64,000 nt of DNA from Liquidambar formosana (GCA_039720395.1 CM077820.1:11167338-11231337); one strand, 5' to 3'. Counted from the stretch's first letter, positions 45,436 through 57,260 are shown. Numbers and translations: made by a program. The notes: generated by a model not told the origin, from the letters alone.

Positions 45436-46509
45436 CATGTATCCTGAATGTCTCTTTAACCAAGAGGTGGCAAGAAAAGACATGATTGCCAAAACTTAAG
45501 GGAAACAAGGTTCAAGATATAACTGAATGGCAAAAAAGTAACTAACTGCAAATAGTTGGGACTACTGCTATGTAGAGTTGAGTTGGGTAAAACACATCCT
45601 CAATCCCAATATATTTTCTTCTGCGGAAATATTTTCCCCAATACAATTTCTCCATGAAACAAACGAAGCATAAAGGTGCAAAAAAGCACAAATAATTCAA
45701 TAGTGGTGCAAAACAGTGAGAACAAAACTTTCGTTTTTACTCAGACAAATGATAAGGTTACAAAAAATAAAAATAAAAAACCTTGCACCCAATAATTTTT
45801 TCTACAACATAAGCACATTACATGACATAATATTGAATAAAAAATTTCATATTATTTTATTTTACTACATTTTCCCATCAATCAAACATGGCATTAAAAT
45901 GTAAATTTCTACGTAAAAAAAAAAAAAAAAAAAAAAAAAGCACCCAAATCGTTTTTCTTCAAGAGTAGCACATTACATAACATAATATTGATAGAAATTC
46001 AAATTATTTTCTTCTCCTACATTTTCCCACCAACCAAACAAGGTATTAGAACGTCAATTCCTTATGTGAGAGAGAGAATATGATAAACCTGAGCGAAAAT
46101 TAATACGGAGAGACGAGATTTCCCTTGAGCTACCTTTGTATACCCTAAAAATATTTAAAAACACCCTGTTAGAAAAAATAAATGAACCCTAGAAGTTCTG
46201 TTTGGTTGAGAAACCATAGTTTAAAAAAAAAAGAAAAAAAAAAAACGAAACTTGGAATCTTTCACAACCAACCCAACCCCAAACTGTTATAACATTCCAA
46301 CTGTTCTGTTCTTTTCTCGGAAACCAAACAGAAAATAGGAAGTGGGGGAGAGGGGGAGAGAGGAGAGGGGGCAGAAGAAAATCAATTGGTTAGAGAAAAT
46401 TTTAGCACATGAGCTTACTGGAATCAACGACCATGCGGTAGGAGAAATCTGAGCCGTCCGTTCCGGATGGCCTGCCATACAAAGACGATGCAGATTTCCT
46501 CTGCTGCAT
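43246..46509 (-). CDS. Small plant membrane protein, exons 1-4
   Basis: Exon 1, 46419-46509: MQQRKSASSLYGRPSGTDG, then FSYRMVVDS. Exon 2, 46089-46144: YTKVAQGKSRLSVLIFAQ. Exon 3, 43440-43563: AIIQLIGVLYTFLPTSKEES, then MLAILSTAIGFISLIVGEL. Exon 4, from 43349: RRRSRVNFLKVYMVASSIAI. Every junction keeps phase, with canonical GT/AG sites. Hydrophobic segments in exons 2-3, 3 and 4 would be three membrane helices. I recognise the pattern as a small conserved plant membrane protein but know no function. Read on, exon 4 stops at TAG 43246-43248 (124 residues). If it is spliced near 43272 (CTT|GTGTCG, a weak donor) to the exons at 11880 and 11695, the product is 165 residues with a fourth helix. Intron 3 (2.5 kb) holds an LTR-like repeat and a MITE. 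Confidence 0.75.
43616..43634. repeat. Poly-G tract
   Basis: About 18 G in a row, in intron 3 of the membrane-protein gene, 50 bp upstream (on the minus strand) of exon 3. Confidence 0.8.
43655..44335 (-). mobile_element. LTR-like repeat with a GT-rich half, copy 2
   Basis: Inverted relative to copy 1 at 33245-33890. On the minus strand there is a CT-rich part, then TTTCAAGTCAGTGTGGAACC, then CTATAAAAGGGGCCTGAG, then about 380 bp of GTGTG/AAGTGTA-rich sequence. It lies in intron 3 of the membrane-protein gene. Confidence 0.5.
44369..44558. mobile_element. PIF/Harbinger-like (Tourist-type) MITE
   Basis: A 190-bp element with ends GTGCCTATTGGGATAG and CATCCAAACAGGCAC is flanked by the trinucleotide TTA on both sides (44366-44368, 44559-44561). 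Confidence 0.6.
44700..46080. other. Remainder of intron 3 of the membrane-protein gene
   Basis: No ORF is believable. A compound microsatellite is annotated at 45369-45432. ACATAATATTGA and TTTTCCCA phrases near 45820 recur near 45980, bracketing a 23-base poly-A run at 45916. Confidence 0.5.
45369..45432. repeat. Compound (GA)n(CA)n microsatellite
   Basis: About 15 GA units pass directly into about 16 CA units. Confidence 0.95.
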
Positions 46510-46761
46510 CTTCTTCGCTTTTATTTGTGACCGTTTGGGATAGCTGCAGCTTTTGCTGTAGAAGAATTCACCCAACTATCCTACATTGCAAGGGGAAAAA
46601 TTCACCCAAATGAAGCCTAAGATAATCAACAAAACCTCCTGAATGTTATAAATTCAGAAAACCAACTAACAGAAGATAGAAACCTAGGGTTTAGAGAAAA
46701 AGGGGCCTGGTATGAGAAATGGAGAGAGGTGTAGAGAGAGAGAGGGAGGGGGAAATTTTAC

Positions 46762-46950
46762 CTGCGAAAGTCGCCGGAAAGAGACGCGCAGTCGCCGGAG
46801 AGAGATGATTGTCCGAGATTCACCAACGAAAGAAGGAGAAAGCTTTGAGCAAAATGACAGTGGGAACGGAGAGGCAGAGTATGGATCGTGTTTCTTGGGA
46901 TCTAAAGGGTATTTCTTTTCTTTAAGTTTGAAACAAGAGGGTATATCTGG
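46762..46950 (-). promoter_or_regulatory. Probable 5' UTR exon of the membrane-protein gene
   Basis: On the minus strand a leader containing CTCTCCGGCGACTGCGCGTC ends at TTTCGCAG|GTAAAA. A matching acceptor, TTCTTCTACAG, lies about 45 bp before the ATG at 46509. A 5' UTR intron is common in plant housekeeping genes. The transcription start is not resolved. Confidence 0.5.
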
Positions 46951-46974
46951 CATATTCGGAAAGTTTCATTGAAG

Positions 46975-48340
46975 GTAGATCAGCTTCCCGCATATGCTCC
47001 ACCCAACGCCCGTTTGGACTTGGAATTAAGCTCTTTTCATATTTTCACCCAACAGGCACTTAACATGCTTTTGGGTCCTAGGAGCGCTTTTGGGTTGCTC
47101 AGAGGTGATCCCAAACAGGCCCTTTGTTTTCGTTTTCTGCTCTCTTGTTTTAAGAATTTTTAGTGTGAAAAAATACTTTGAAATACAGGGGCTGCTATAA
47201 TTTTTTTTTTGTTTAGCGTGAAAAAATACGTAATAGGCTTTTACTTAGAGTAAAATCAAATAAAAATATCATCCCAATCCTCAATGCAAGACGTAGGTTT
47301 TTACGAAAGTTTCGGGAAGAAACATTAGAAAGAAATATTTGACATAGCGATCTATCATTGTATATACTGTAAATTATTTGTAAGGATGAATGATGTATAA
47401 TTGTGAAGACCACAAAAATAAATAATAATGGAGAGAGTTAAATAGTCACAAAAGTCAAAATTCCAAACAAATTTAGGTGATTTGTCTGTCATCACAACAA
47501 ATAGAGACGTTATCAAGCCAATAGATAATGCCATTTTTTCTTGTCAAAGTGTATAATCATTAAACATTTTTGCAAAAGAAACTAATGAAGGCCCCCCAAC
47601 TTAGTAGATTGTGTCCCCCAAAGATTGCCATGTAGTTGAATTAAATCAAACTATAAAATATTTAGAGAAAGTTTTTAGGACCCCCCAACCCAAAAAAAAA
47701 AAAAAAAAAGGAATGCAACTCAAATGGTTAATTCTTAGCCAGCCCTCCTGAATTTTGAGGTTTTGTTTTCTTTCCTACAGACTACTAGTCTTGAATCTTG
47801 ATCCATGTTTGGAATATATGCCTGTGGGCATACATGAACTCCAAAGTAAAACATTCCCATTGATAGCAATGTTTTGAACCTCAAATGACTCGATTTATTT
47901 ATTTATTCATTTTGCCAAATGTAGTCATTTATTGGCCCGTGGCCGCGTACATTGGTAACTTAGTTCCTAAATAAAATTAATCAAGAATACAATGTGAAAA
48001 GACAAGGATGAAAGATTATCTCCAGATCATCATTTGACTAAGGCATAGATCAAGCATCTTAAGGCAAGAGGCCATGGGGGAATGCATAACAAAAACAACA
48101 ATAATTAACAAAATTTATTGACAGTCACCACCACTACTGATAGTAGAATGCTATTGCAATCTTTGAAAACCAGGATCGCAATTCACATATATATAAACAG
48201 TTTGATCGTTCTACTTTTTATTTATTTATTTATTTATTTATTTTTTTGCTTGACAATTCCCTATTCCTAAGGAAAAAAATCATTAATTTAGGGGGAAAAA
48301 AAATATATGAGGATGAATGTGATTTGAAGTATGCCAAGAG
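46975..48340. other. Intergenic stretch
   Basis: No gene is seen. 47006-47122 has GCCCGTTTGGACTTGG facing GATCCCAAACAGGCC, a likely small hAT-like MITE without readable target duplication. The rest is AT-rich and includes the presumed 3' UTR of the GH9 gene near 48300. Confidence 0.4.
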
Positions 48341-48357
48341 GCCAACAAGAGGTGCAT

Positions 48358-49670
48358 TTATGTGGTTGGCTCCGATTGTGTAAAATTAGCTCGAGAATCA
48401 GGATAGGAATCATCGATATCAGGCCCTCCAACGACCGCCCCTATGAGCAAGTTAGGATTAGGATTATAACTTAAGAAGTATGGGGTTCCACCTTGACAAT
48501 CGATTCGCTCTGGGTGTTGAGTGGTAGAAGGTAAGGAAGAACCACGATGATGTATCCGCTGAGGAAATTTCTGGCCAAATCCCACCATGTAAGACATGTT
48601 TAATGGGTTGCTTCCTAGTATGTAATCCACCTGCACTAATCCGTTTACAAATTTTAACCACCAAGTTCATACTAAGTCCAATCATGTAGCATTCTAAATC
48701 CAGTAACACTATAGTGCATACGAACCTGGCCTTTCGCAACCTCTATAAGCCTAGATGGAGTAGCAGCAACATTACCACAATTGACTACTCTATTTGAATG
48801 ATTCAGATAGCGAGCATAAACCAGAAGAAGGAAGGATAAAGCTGTTGGATGTTGCATGTTGCTTCCTCCGGGTTTGAAAAGAAGCCCACCTAATTAATTC
48901 CATTTTCAGTGAAGAATTAGTACAGGTCGATAATTCAAAATTAAGTTAATTGACTAGTTTGATTAATTCATTCCTAAATCGGTCTAGGCATGTTCTCTCT
49001 CGAATAAAAATTTCCCGAATTTAATTTCAATGCATCCATTTAAGTAGGCTTGAGAAAACTACCTGGTGAGTAATTGACGAATATTGTAGGCGATTCGGGC
49101 AATATGGTACACACGAACTTGTCCGCATTAGGTAAAAATGGAGTGGAAGATGCGTTAGTCATCACCAACTGCTAACACATATATTCATCAAGAAGAAAAC
49201 TTCATTCATCTAGCAAAGATTTAATGAGGATAAGAAAAAGGGTGTGAAAACTGTACTACCTAGCCAAGTACCTTAGAAACAAGAATGTTGATGCCTGCAT
49301 GCTTGGTATCCCATCCAAATTCAGCAAAGCTACCACCCACGTATGGGGTGCCATCTATATTGGTTATGACAGAGTTTTCTAAATAGTGTATATTCTCTAG
49401 AACATAATTCCAATAATAAGGCGAATTTGTCGCTTTGTATAACCATGCTGCAGCCCATATCAACTCATCCTGCAATTAATAGAATTGTAATCACATCTTG
49501 TCCTGATTTTAAATTTTTAAGAATTTTGGGTTTAGAAAAGGGATAATCTTAATATTAGGCACCATTTGGTTAACATTCTAAAGGTAGTTATTTTGCTTTA
49601 GGAAGCAAAAATAGTCATGTAAGACTCTTAAAAAGTACTTTCTAAAAGCAAAAAGGCAAAAAAGAGAAGA

Positions 49671-49703
<33 letters not shown>

Positions 49704-52700
49704 GGAATTGCTTTAAAGCAAAGCAAAGCAAAGTTGCTTTGAAAAGCAAACTCATTTTAGGCTTTGTGTGGTACAAATGAAACAAGTTCTATATTTTCTA
49801 ATTCACGCATACCATGTAGCCACTATAACTGCAATAAAAGGGGCACACCCACGGCCCAAGACTCTCATTGTAAGATCCTCGATACTTATCTGCAAAATCG
49901 AAAACCTAATCCATAGAAATTTGTTAATTATTACTCCTAACCAAAGACATTGAACATACCATCAAATAATTAACCAAAATTAATCATATTTACCATAGAA
50001 GCCCTCTTGAGAAGCGTAGCAGAGTAGACAGGATCAGAAGCCTTAAACACCATGGAAGACGCCACGAGGGCGGCAGCTATCTCGGCCGAAACCTCGGACC
50101 CCGTGAAATTCTCACTGACTGCAAATGGGGTTCTTGGGGTGTCCATGTCTTCAGGCCTTTCCCAGCAATTGTGGTCAGCCCAAGGGTCACCAACTTGAGC
50201 AAACACAAAGCCAGGGACACTAGTGGCTTTGAGGAAGTAGTCTGTCGCCCATCGGATGGCCTCTAATGCATGTTGTAGGTCTTGGTCCATAAACTTTTGG
50301 AATTCTAATGTGCTCCATGCTAGCATGGTTGTTGAGAATGCCATTGGGAAGTTGAATTTGACGTTGTCGCCGGCGTCGTAGTAGCCGCCGACCAAATCCA
50401 CCTGATAATGGGATGGGCATTATATTAATTTTCCACATGTTGTCATAACCAAGAATATTATTCTTAAAATGTGGAATTTAAATTATATTTGTTTATGAAA
50501 TTTTTTGGTTGAAGATGACAAAATTAGCAAAAACATACTTTGAGATTCTCCCTTTGTTTTTTTTTTTTTTTTTTGTTTTTTTGCCAAGGTCTTCTTTGTA
50601 TTATTTGAGAAAATATTAATAATAGATCAAGCGGTAGATGGTGTTCATTTTTTTAATTAACCCCCCCCCCCCCCCCCCCACCCCACCCCACAAAAAAAAA
50701 AAAAAAACATAAAACATCTATAAAAATAAAAAAATAAAAAAAGAAAGAAAGAAAGAAAAGTGTCTTACAGAAATAGAATGCCTTTTTAGGCAAAATTAAG
50801 GCAGCTCTAGGAAGTTAGTTGTTGAAAATCAAATTATCATAACATTGATAGATTTATAAAACAAAATAAAAATTCTTGAATCTATATTGGAACAACACTT
50901 GACCACAGTGATACCATATTAGGACATCAATTGATCCCAACAACTTAAACTATTAAGGAATGGGTTAATAATGTAAAGAAAAGAAATGGAGTTTTTCCTA
51001 GGAAAATTGCCATCAAACGCTGTGGCTTATTCACAATTTTGACTATGTTCTCCATTTTTTTTTTTTTTTTGGACCAGGCTGTTGCCATCACATAAAATAC
51101 TTTAAGCCCCCCACTTAGTTTATATTTTTTAAGGTTTTATGAAAATATAAAAGGTTTTTACGAAAACTAATCACGTAACCTAATAGAAAACATCATTTCG
51201 AACAACATTGTATAAGAAAATTTTTTCAAAACCTGTCATTTAAGTAAACTTTTTTGCCATTTTTCATGGAAAATATAATAAAAATTATAAATGACCAAAA
51301 AGTCTACTTAAATAACAGATTTTGAAAAAACTTTTTTCTACAAAGTTGTTCAAAATGATGTTTTTTTAGTAAATAACGCGATTAGTTTTTGTAAAAACCT
51401 TTCATATTTTTCATAAAACTTTAAAAAGTGCAAACTAATGGGAAACTTAAAGTATTTTATGTGGTGGCAATAACCTCTCTCTTTTAAAAAAAATGTAATT
51501 TGGTCTATATTGACCATAATAATCATATATACTTAGAAGCCTTATGCCTCATATAGGTATTAGTTGCCTCAAAGAGTTGTTTGTGGCCCATCAATGCCCC
51601 CATAAAACTCATTTAAATCACCAACTCTCCATGTTTCATGAGAAATATTTAAATAGACACATGCATCGGTTACCAACTCTCCAGGTTTCATAAGAAGTTA
51701 ATATTTAAAAAGACATATATGCATCGGTTATTCATGCGTGTAGGCAAATGCATCTATGAATGTAACCACTCATAAGTGATCACATGCTCAAGTCACGAGC
51801 ATGGAGAAATCAACGACTTTTATGTCATGGGTACATATTAGCTTTTGATTTTATTTTTTTGGACGTTATCCCTTTTGAATTTAAGAGGGCTAATTTTCAT
51901 ATCCTTTTGGCTGCATCCATATCCCGTCATGATCAATTTTGTCATTTCTCTTCTTTTCTCCTCTCCCCTCTCTTCTTTCCAAACGTGAACCTTTAATTTA
52001 TAGTTCCAACAAGGTGCAAATTGGCCAGACAATAGCCCCCTTTGAAGGGCAATCGACCTGCGGCTTCAAGTGAGGTGAAGAAATCCATCCATTAACAAGG
52101 ATGCTCCTATGGGACAGTGTGGATGCGGCCAAAAAAGAATGTGAAAATAGGTCACCCCTTTAGATTTTTTGCTAAAAACAATTTTAGTAGTTTCCCTTTT
52201 TTTTTTAGTTCTTTTCTTTTTTATCAGCAAAAAGAATTTTATTAATAATAATTAGAGGAGATAAAAGCTGAACGAACAATCACGAGAGAACTCCACCAAC
52301 AACTCTCAAAAAACTCCAACACAAATCCCTAAGAATACACCCAACCCCCACTACAAGAGTCAGAACACAGCAGAAAACAGCATGAAGAATATCATATCCA
52401 AAAGGAGACAAAAGATTTGAAACAAATAGCCAAAGGAAAAGTAAACGACAGAGCAACAAACCCTACCGGCTGGCAAAAGAATAGCGGCAGCAAATTAAAA
52501 CTTCCACACAAACTTGGAACAGCAACCCCATTCAGAAACACTAGATTTAATTTGTTAGTATTGCCAACAAATTCCTAAAATTAACTCTGAAACTTCTTTA
52601 CCCAGTGATTTTGTATTTGTACACCCTTTTTTTTTTTCCTGTTTTTTTTCCGGATGCATAAACCAGATATAGTATAGATGGGCATATATTACATACAATG

Positions 52701-53420
52701 ATATGCATAATGACATTTTTTTTTTTTTTCTGTTCAATGGGATGTGTTCAATTCCTATCTTATTCCTACCCTTTACCCCATCCTCCCTCACCATTAGGCA
52801 AACCCCAATAACTTCTGCTGATTTTATTCTTATACAACAACCATTGGCATTAACGTACAAGCTATAGCATGGTATTAGAGTCTAGCTAGGGTGTCCCAAG
52901 TAACCGAATATAAGCGATCAAGAGTTTAATTTAGCCAAAGTAGGGTAGAGTTTAGGCACATTTATGAAATCGTAATGTATGTTTTGATGTTCTTATGCGT
53001 AATGGGGAAAAAGAAATGTACAAAGGTCTGGATACGTTGGCCTAAAAAAAACAGAAAGAAAAGAACGTTGCTTCAATAAAATCAAATGTCAAATGAATAA
53101 ATTGTACTCCATAATTTATATGGCAGTGATCGATATATTCAATATAAAGCAAACGTTAACAAAAATGGAAAGACAGCAACTCCATCAAAGAAAGAGATAG
53201 AGGGACATACACCAATCTGGAAGCCATCACGAAGAGCAGAATCCTTCCTCCAAGTCATCCTTTGGGAAGGAGGTAACTTCCCTGACCTCTGGCCTTCATA
53301 GAACAAAATGCTCTTTGTCAATGCATCTCCATAATCATGAAAAGCCACACTCTCTACCACCACCATTATCCCCACCAATACAAACATCCTTAGTACTATA
53401 CCCATATATTCTCCACCCAT
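48358..53420 (-). CDS. GH9 endo-beta-1,4-glucanase (cellulase), C-terminally frameshifted
   Basis: Seven exons: 53211-53420, 49994-50401, 49813-49905, 49272-49469, 49063-49168, 48726-48889, 48358-48630. All phases fit and give 483 residues. The N-terminus has a signal peptide ([11 protein letters not shown]), then the mature start [20 protein letters not shown]. The catalytic-base motif YYDAGDN is in exon 2; [15 protein letters not shown] and [14 protein letters not shown] follow. Exon 3 has the FYCSYSGY motif, exon 6 [13 protein letters not shown], and exon 7 the GH9 signature around [14 protein letters not shown]. Known class B enzymes are secreted and cut beta-1,4-glucan in the wall. No cellulose-binding module or membrane anchor is seen. 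After the catalytic Glu of FTQSEPTT the frame meets TAA; a 4-bp deletion explains it, since the expected [11 protein letters not shown] continues in another frame. This may be a weakened or dead allele, or a true shorter protein. Confidence 0.85.
49673..49702. repeat. Poly-G tract of about 30
   Basis: An uninterrupted G run lies in the intron between GH9 exons 3 and 4. Such tracts are rare and are often misread in assembly. Confidence 0.9.
50661..50691. repeat. Poly-C tract
   Basis: About 19 C followed by ACCCCACCCC, in GH9 intron 1, close to an A-rich tract. On the coding strand of the gene it is a G run. Confidence 0.85.
51077..51474. mobile_element. Foldback MITE, copy 3 (diverged), in GH9 intron 1
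   Basis: The ends GTTGCCATCACATAAAATAC and its inverse enclose the same palindromic interior as copies 1 and 2 (AAACATCATTTCGAACAACA; ACAAAGTTGTTCAAAATGAT). The terminal sequence is unlike GGGAACGGC, so either the termini diverged or this is a sister family. Confidence 0.65.
52205..52560 (-). mobile_element. LINE-like 3' tail in GH9 intron 1
   Basis: On the minus strand the sequence ends TTATTAATAAAATTCTTTTT, then GCTGATAAAAAAGAAAAG. This is the same type of A-rich 3' end as the LINE tail at 22935. No coding domain is preserved, so the call rests on the tail alone. Confidence 0.35.
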
Positions 53421-53550
53421 CTCTCACTCTCTCTCTAGACCCACTTCTCTTTTTTCTAATCTAGAACTTCCCTAGGCAAACAGATTCTGTAACACGTAGG
53501 CTAGGAGAGAAGCATTGATTCTCTTTCAACTACTTAAAGGAGAGAGATGC

Positions 53551-53557
53551 ATTTATA
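53551..53557 (-). promoter_or_regulatory. Candidate TATA box of the GH9 gene
   Basis: TATAAAT on the minus strand lies about 130 bp upstream of the ATG at 53420, with a CT-rich leader between. Confidence 0.4.
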
Positions 53558-53599
53558 TTTTCATTTTTCACACATGTCAAATATATATATGTTGAGAGA

Positions 53600-55182
53600 G
53601 AGAGAGAGAGAGAGAGAGAGGCCGGGTTTAGCTCACAGATAAATGGAGCACGCAAGTCCGCAGCCTCTGCCTGCGTGTAAGGTGGTAAATGTTGGTTTCA
53701 TTGCACTCAAGTGATTGCCTCCTTTGTATGTAGAACTCCAAAGGTAATATACCTTTCCTTGTGATTCTTATTTGATGACTTCATAACAATATTACCAACG
53801 CACCCTCGGTCAGATGAGACATTTAATGGTTGAAGTAGTGTCAAAGAAGGAAGGAAAAAAAATAGAAAAATAGAAGAAGTCAAATTCTTTTTTGGATACG
53901 AGGATGAATCCTCTCAGCCTGTCTTTCACCACTTCGGAATCGATACTGTTACTGGAATAGTACACAAAGGCAAACCCTTAGTCTCCCTGATCTAGGAAAG
54001 GTTGCATATCCTTAGTTTCCATCAAATGCATGACTGACTTACCCTGTCTGCTAAAGTGAAGGATTTCCATTTCTCCAATAGACTAACTAGTTCTTGAATT
54101 TAGATTGTTGCCATATATAGAGAGAGATTCATAGTTGGTAACCATAAATCACAAGACTTAGAATATGATGTTATTAAGTTAGGCATTCCTCACTCTTTTC
54201 TTACGGAAAGAAGTCATCTCATTTATTTATATTAATTCAGGGACTTTTTGGCTGACCAAAAAATAAAAAAATAATAATTCAGGGACTCAAAACAAAGACC
54301 CTCTTCAAGAGTCAAGACATTTCAAATTTTAGAATTTGACGTGTCTAAGTTTGGCATTCAACAATCAGCATTTAGAATATGATGCTTCGAAGTTTGGTAT
54401 TCCCCAGTCCCCACTACATAGCCTAATGGGAACTGAGGGATAGGCCCAGAACAATGACCCACTTCAGGACATTCAAATTTTTTATTTGGAGGTGTACCCA
54501 AAAATAAAAAACTAAAGACTCAAAAGTTTCAATTAGGAGATATACTTTCTGTAAGGGGATGTTTGCCTTTCTTGAAAACTGGGTCCACTTCGTTTTAAAC
54601 CAGACAGCTCATCTAGTTTAAATGCAAACAAAGGTATTATTGATTTGCCGTTTTCTTTTTAATTAAAAAGAGAAATGTTATAAACAGTTCTTAATTACAA
54701 TACCAAATTACATCATTTTATGTGACATGAGTTGGTTGAAAAAAATATCCTTTAAATTATTTCATATCGCCATAACAGGTCCATTGCCACATCAAAAGTT
54801 ATCCATATGATGTTCTATTAGGGTGCTAAGTATAGCATTGGCTCATTGGGACTCTTAGATTTTTCTAATATATCGTCTCTTAATAAATAAATAAATAAAA
54901 AGTATAGCATTGGCCTTTAAAAAAACACCTTAAATTTTTTAAGTGATGTCTTGAATCTCTTTTACATTAAAATGAAAAAAAATTGTTAACCAAACTTTAT
55001 CCAATTAAAAACCAATCACTCTATATGTGGCTCACTGGTTTTTGGGACTTCCAATTAAAACAGTACAGGAAGCTCTATCTTTAGCCGAGTTAAGTTTGAT
55101 GCCTCAATTCATTAAGAATCGCAGAAGATTGACCAAACACTAGGTTTCAAAATACTTACGCCATTATTTTCCCTTAAAAATT

Positions 55183-55227
<45 letters not shown>

Positions 55228-55640
55228 TGAATGACAAGTGAGTCTTCCATGTAACTGTGACACAATCAACTGGAGTCACGGGCCAATGGAGACAAAGTAA
55301 AGTGTGATTGAAGAGTCAAAAAATACTCTAACAATTCTACTTTCCTCAATTCTCATTGATTTGTGACGCTATATCAACCATATCAAGTTACATATTAGTT
55401 TTTCTCATGAATGACTTGAAAATATGACACAAACAAACACTAATGTCAATGCATGGCACAAATAATTATGAATCGGAATCCCAAACAGTATGCACAAAGC
55501 ATAGTCATAACAAGCTCGTGGCAAGAGGCCAGTGGTAAACACTTGATCATCAATAGTCACATTATTAGAAAAAGAAAATAGAAAAAAAAAAAATAGGGAT
55601 CGATAATGTTTTTCTTTTCTATAATAATACCAATGTTAGA
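53600..55640. other. Intergenic region upstream of the GH9 gene
   Basis: No gene is seen. There is a (GA)n run near 53596-53621 and a (TA)n run at 55185-55224. A degenerate phrase AGAATATGATG...AAGTTTGGCATTC occurs three times between 54160 and 54410. Confidence 0.5.
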
Positions 55641-55649
55641 GTAATATTA

Positions 55650-56040
55650 TTGGGGGCATGTATCTATTGGCATCCCAACATTTGTTTTTTATCCCCTATT
55701 TATTTTACATTTTAAGGTTTCATGAAAAGAAGAATATATTTCATGAAAACTGGCTATGTTGTCTTGAACAACTTTATAGAAGAAAATTTTTATAATTAAA
55801 ATCTAGTGTTTAAGTGGACTTTGAAGCCATTTATGAAACAGAGACTGTAAATGACCAAAGAATCTACTTAAATGACAGATTTTATAAAAACTTTCATTTG
55901 CTAAATCGTTTGAAATAATATTTTAATAATAGTGGACAGCATGAGTGATTTTTATGAAAACTTTTTATATTTTTCATAAAATTTTAAAGTGTAAAATAAG
56001 TAGAGAATGGAAAACAAGTCTTGGGATACCGATAAAGGCC
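55650..56040. mobile_element. Foldback MITE, copy 4 (diverged)
   Basis: It shares the family's interior: AAGGTTTCATGAAAAGAAGA, GAACAACTTTATAGAAGAAA, AAATGACCAAAGAATCTACT, and TATTTTTCATAAAATTTTAA near the right end. The termini GGCATCCCAAC and GTCTTGGGATACC are imperfectly inverted. Confidence 0.6.
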
Positions 56041-56069
56041 TCCAATATTATCCATCCATTCATAATTTT

Positions 56070-56350
56070 TTTTTTTCCTTTTTTTTTGGGGTGGGGTTGG
56101 TTTTTGGTTTAGATTTGAGGATTGTGGGTTTTTCAATATCTAGACTTGGCTTTTCATATTCCATCTCTATTTTAAGAATCCGTAGCATTTCCCATTATGC
56201 TAACATAATTATACTACAGGTCTTCTACTTTTCATATTCCATCTCTATTTTTTTTTTCCCTTTTTTTTTGGGGGGTGTGTTTGGTTTGGGTTTGACGTAT
56301 TTTTTGAGGGTTGGGGGTTTTTCAATATTTAGACTTGGCTTTTGGATGGC
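56070..56350 (+). repeat. Tandem duplication of a TTTTTTGGGG-containing segment
   Basis: 56070-56155 and 56260-56345 share T-runs, GGGGT, TTGGTTT, GGGTTTTTCAATAT and TAGACTTGGCTTTT, and CATATTCCATCTCTATTTT occurs twice. The 121-codon frame across it is a by-product of the duplication. Confidence 0.65.
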
Positions 56351-56399
56351 TACTTGCCGTTCTTTGCTTTAAAATATAGGAGTAAGATGAACCTCGTTG

Positions 56400-57075
56400 A
56401 TGATTCAGCTTTCTCATCCGAAAACGGTTAAAATGGCACCATTATAGTGGGCAGGCTGTGGGTTGGGCTCCTCTCCACTCTCCAGTCCAGCTGATAGTAG
56501 CTTTCTTTTCCTTTTTCTTTTTTTTTTCTTTTTTCTTTTTTGCTTACATAGGAAAAACGATTCCTAAACCTATAACTACCTAAAATATCACATACCACTA
56601 AGCCACAAGGGACAATGGTGTTTTAACTTTTAAGCTTTTTCATAACCATATGTTTGTCTTCAAAACCTGGTTATCTGAGCAAGTTTCATCTCTTGCGGAT
56701 CAGTAAGGTGGAACTACTGGATGGGCCACCATAAGATGGGCCTTTCATTTTGTGAATGTTCAAAAAGGTCTGAGCTGTCCCATATAAGTCAGTAAGGACA
56801 CACCTAAAAGGAATAGTTTTTAAATTTCTCTAGGTTTGGTTGAGAATAACAAGATCTTGGTTTCGGATGATCTAAAAACAAAGCCCTTAAATAATTGGTT
56901 AGAAATTCATACTTGATCGTTTATTTATATTTTTCATATTCTCTTGCTACCTTGTACGATAATATATGGTTTTGAATTTCAACACCTTCTGAAAGGAAAG
57001 GGAATGACAATGACCCATGGAGGAATTCGAAAGCCGGCCACATGCCCATGAGAAAGTGAAATGATCAAATCAAAC
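56400..57075. other. Intergenic stretch
   Basis: No gene is seen. The sequence contains T-rich tracts near 56510-56540. Confidence 0.5.
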
Positions 57076-57079
57076 TCCA

Positions 57080-57260
57080 AGTGGTATAGCTGAGTTGGTC
57101 AAAACACCTACATTTTAAGAAACGGAATGTGTTAAGTTTAACTCCTTTTATTCTTAAGGGGCCAGCCCTCTACAGAATATTTATACCCGGCCAGGGGCTA
57201 AAGTGTTTACACCACTCAAGTGAGTGGTGACCTTGCTGAGAGTTGAGACCAAAGACTAAT
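57080..57260 (+). mobile_element. tRNA-derived SINE
   Basis: An A-box-like GTATAGCTGAGTTGGTC and a degenerate B box, AAGTTTAACTCC, lie about 45 bp apart. The body contains GGCCAGCCCTC and CGGCCAGGGGC. This is the normal layout of a plant SINE head. The 3' tail is not clear. Confidence 0.5.

Noticed and set aside
45263..45508. ORFs through the GA/CA microsatellite on both strands
   Set aside because: Peptides are Arg-Glu and His-Thr repeats derived from the microsatellite.
56007..56372. 121-codon + ORF
   Set aside because: Arises from a T-rich tandem duplication; Phe/Gly/Leu-rich without a domain.
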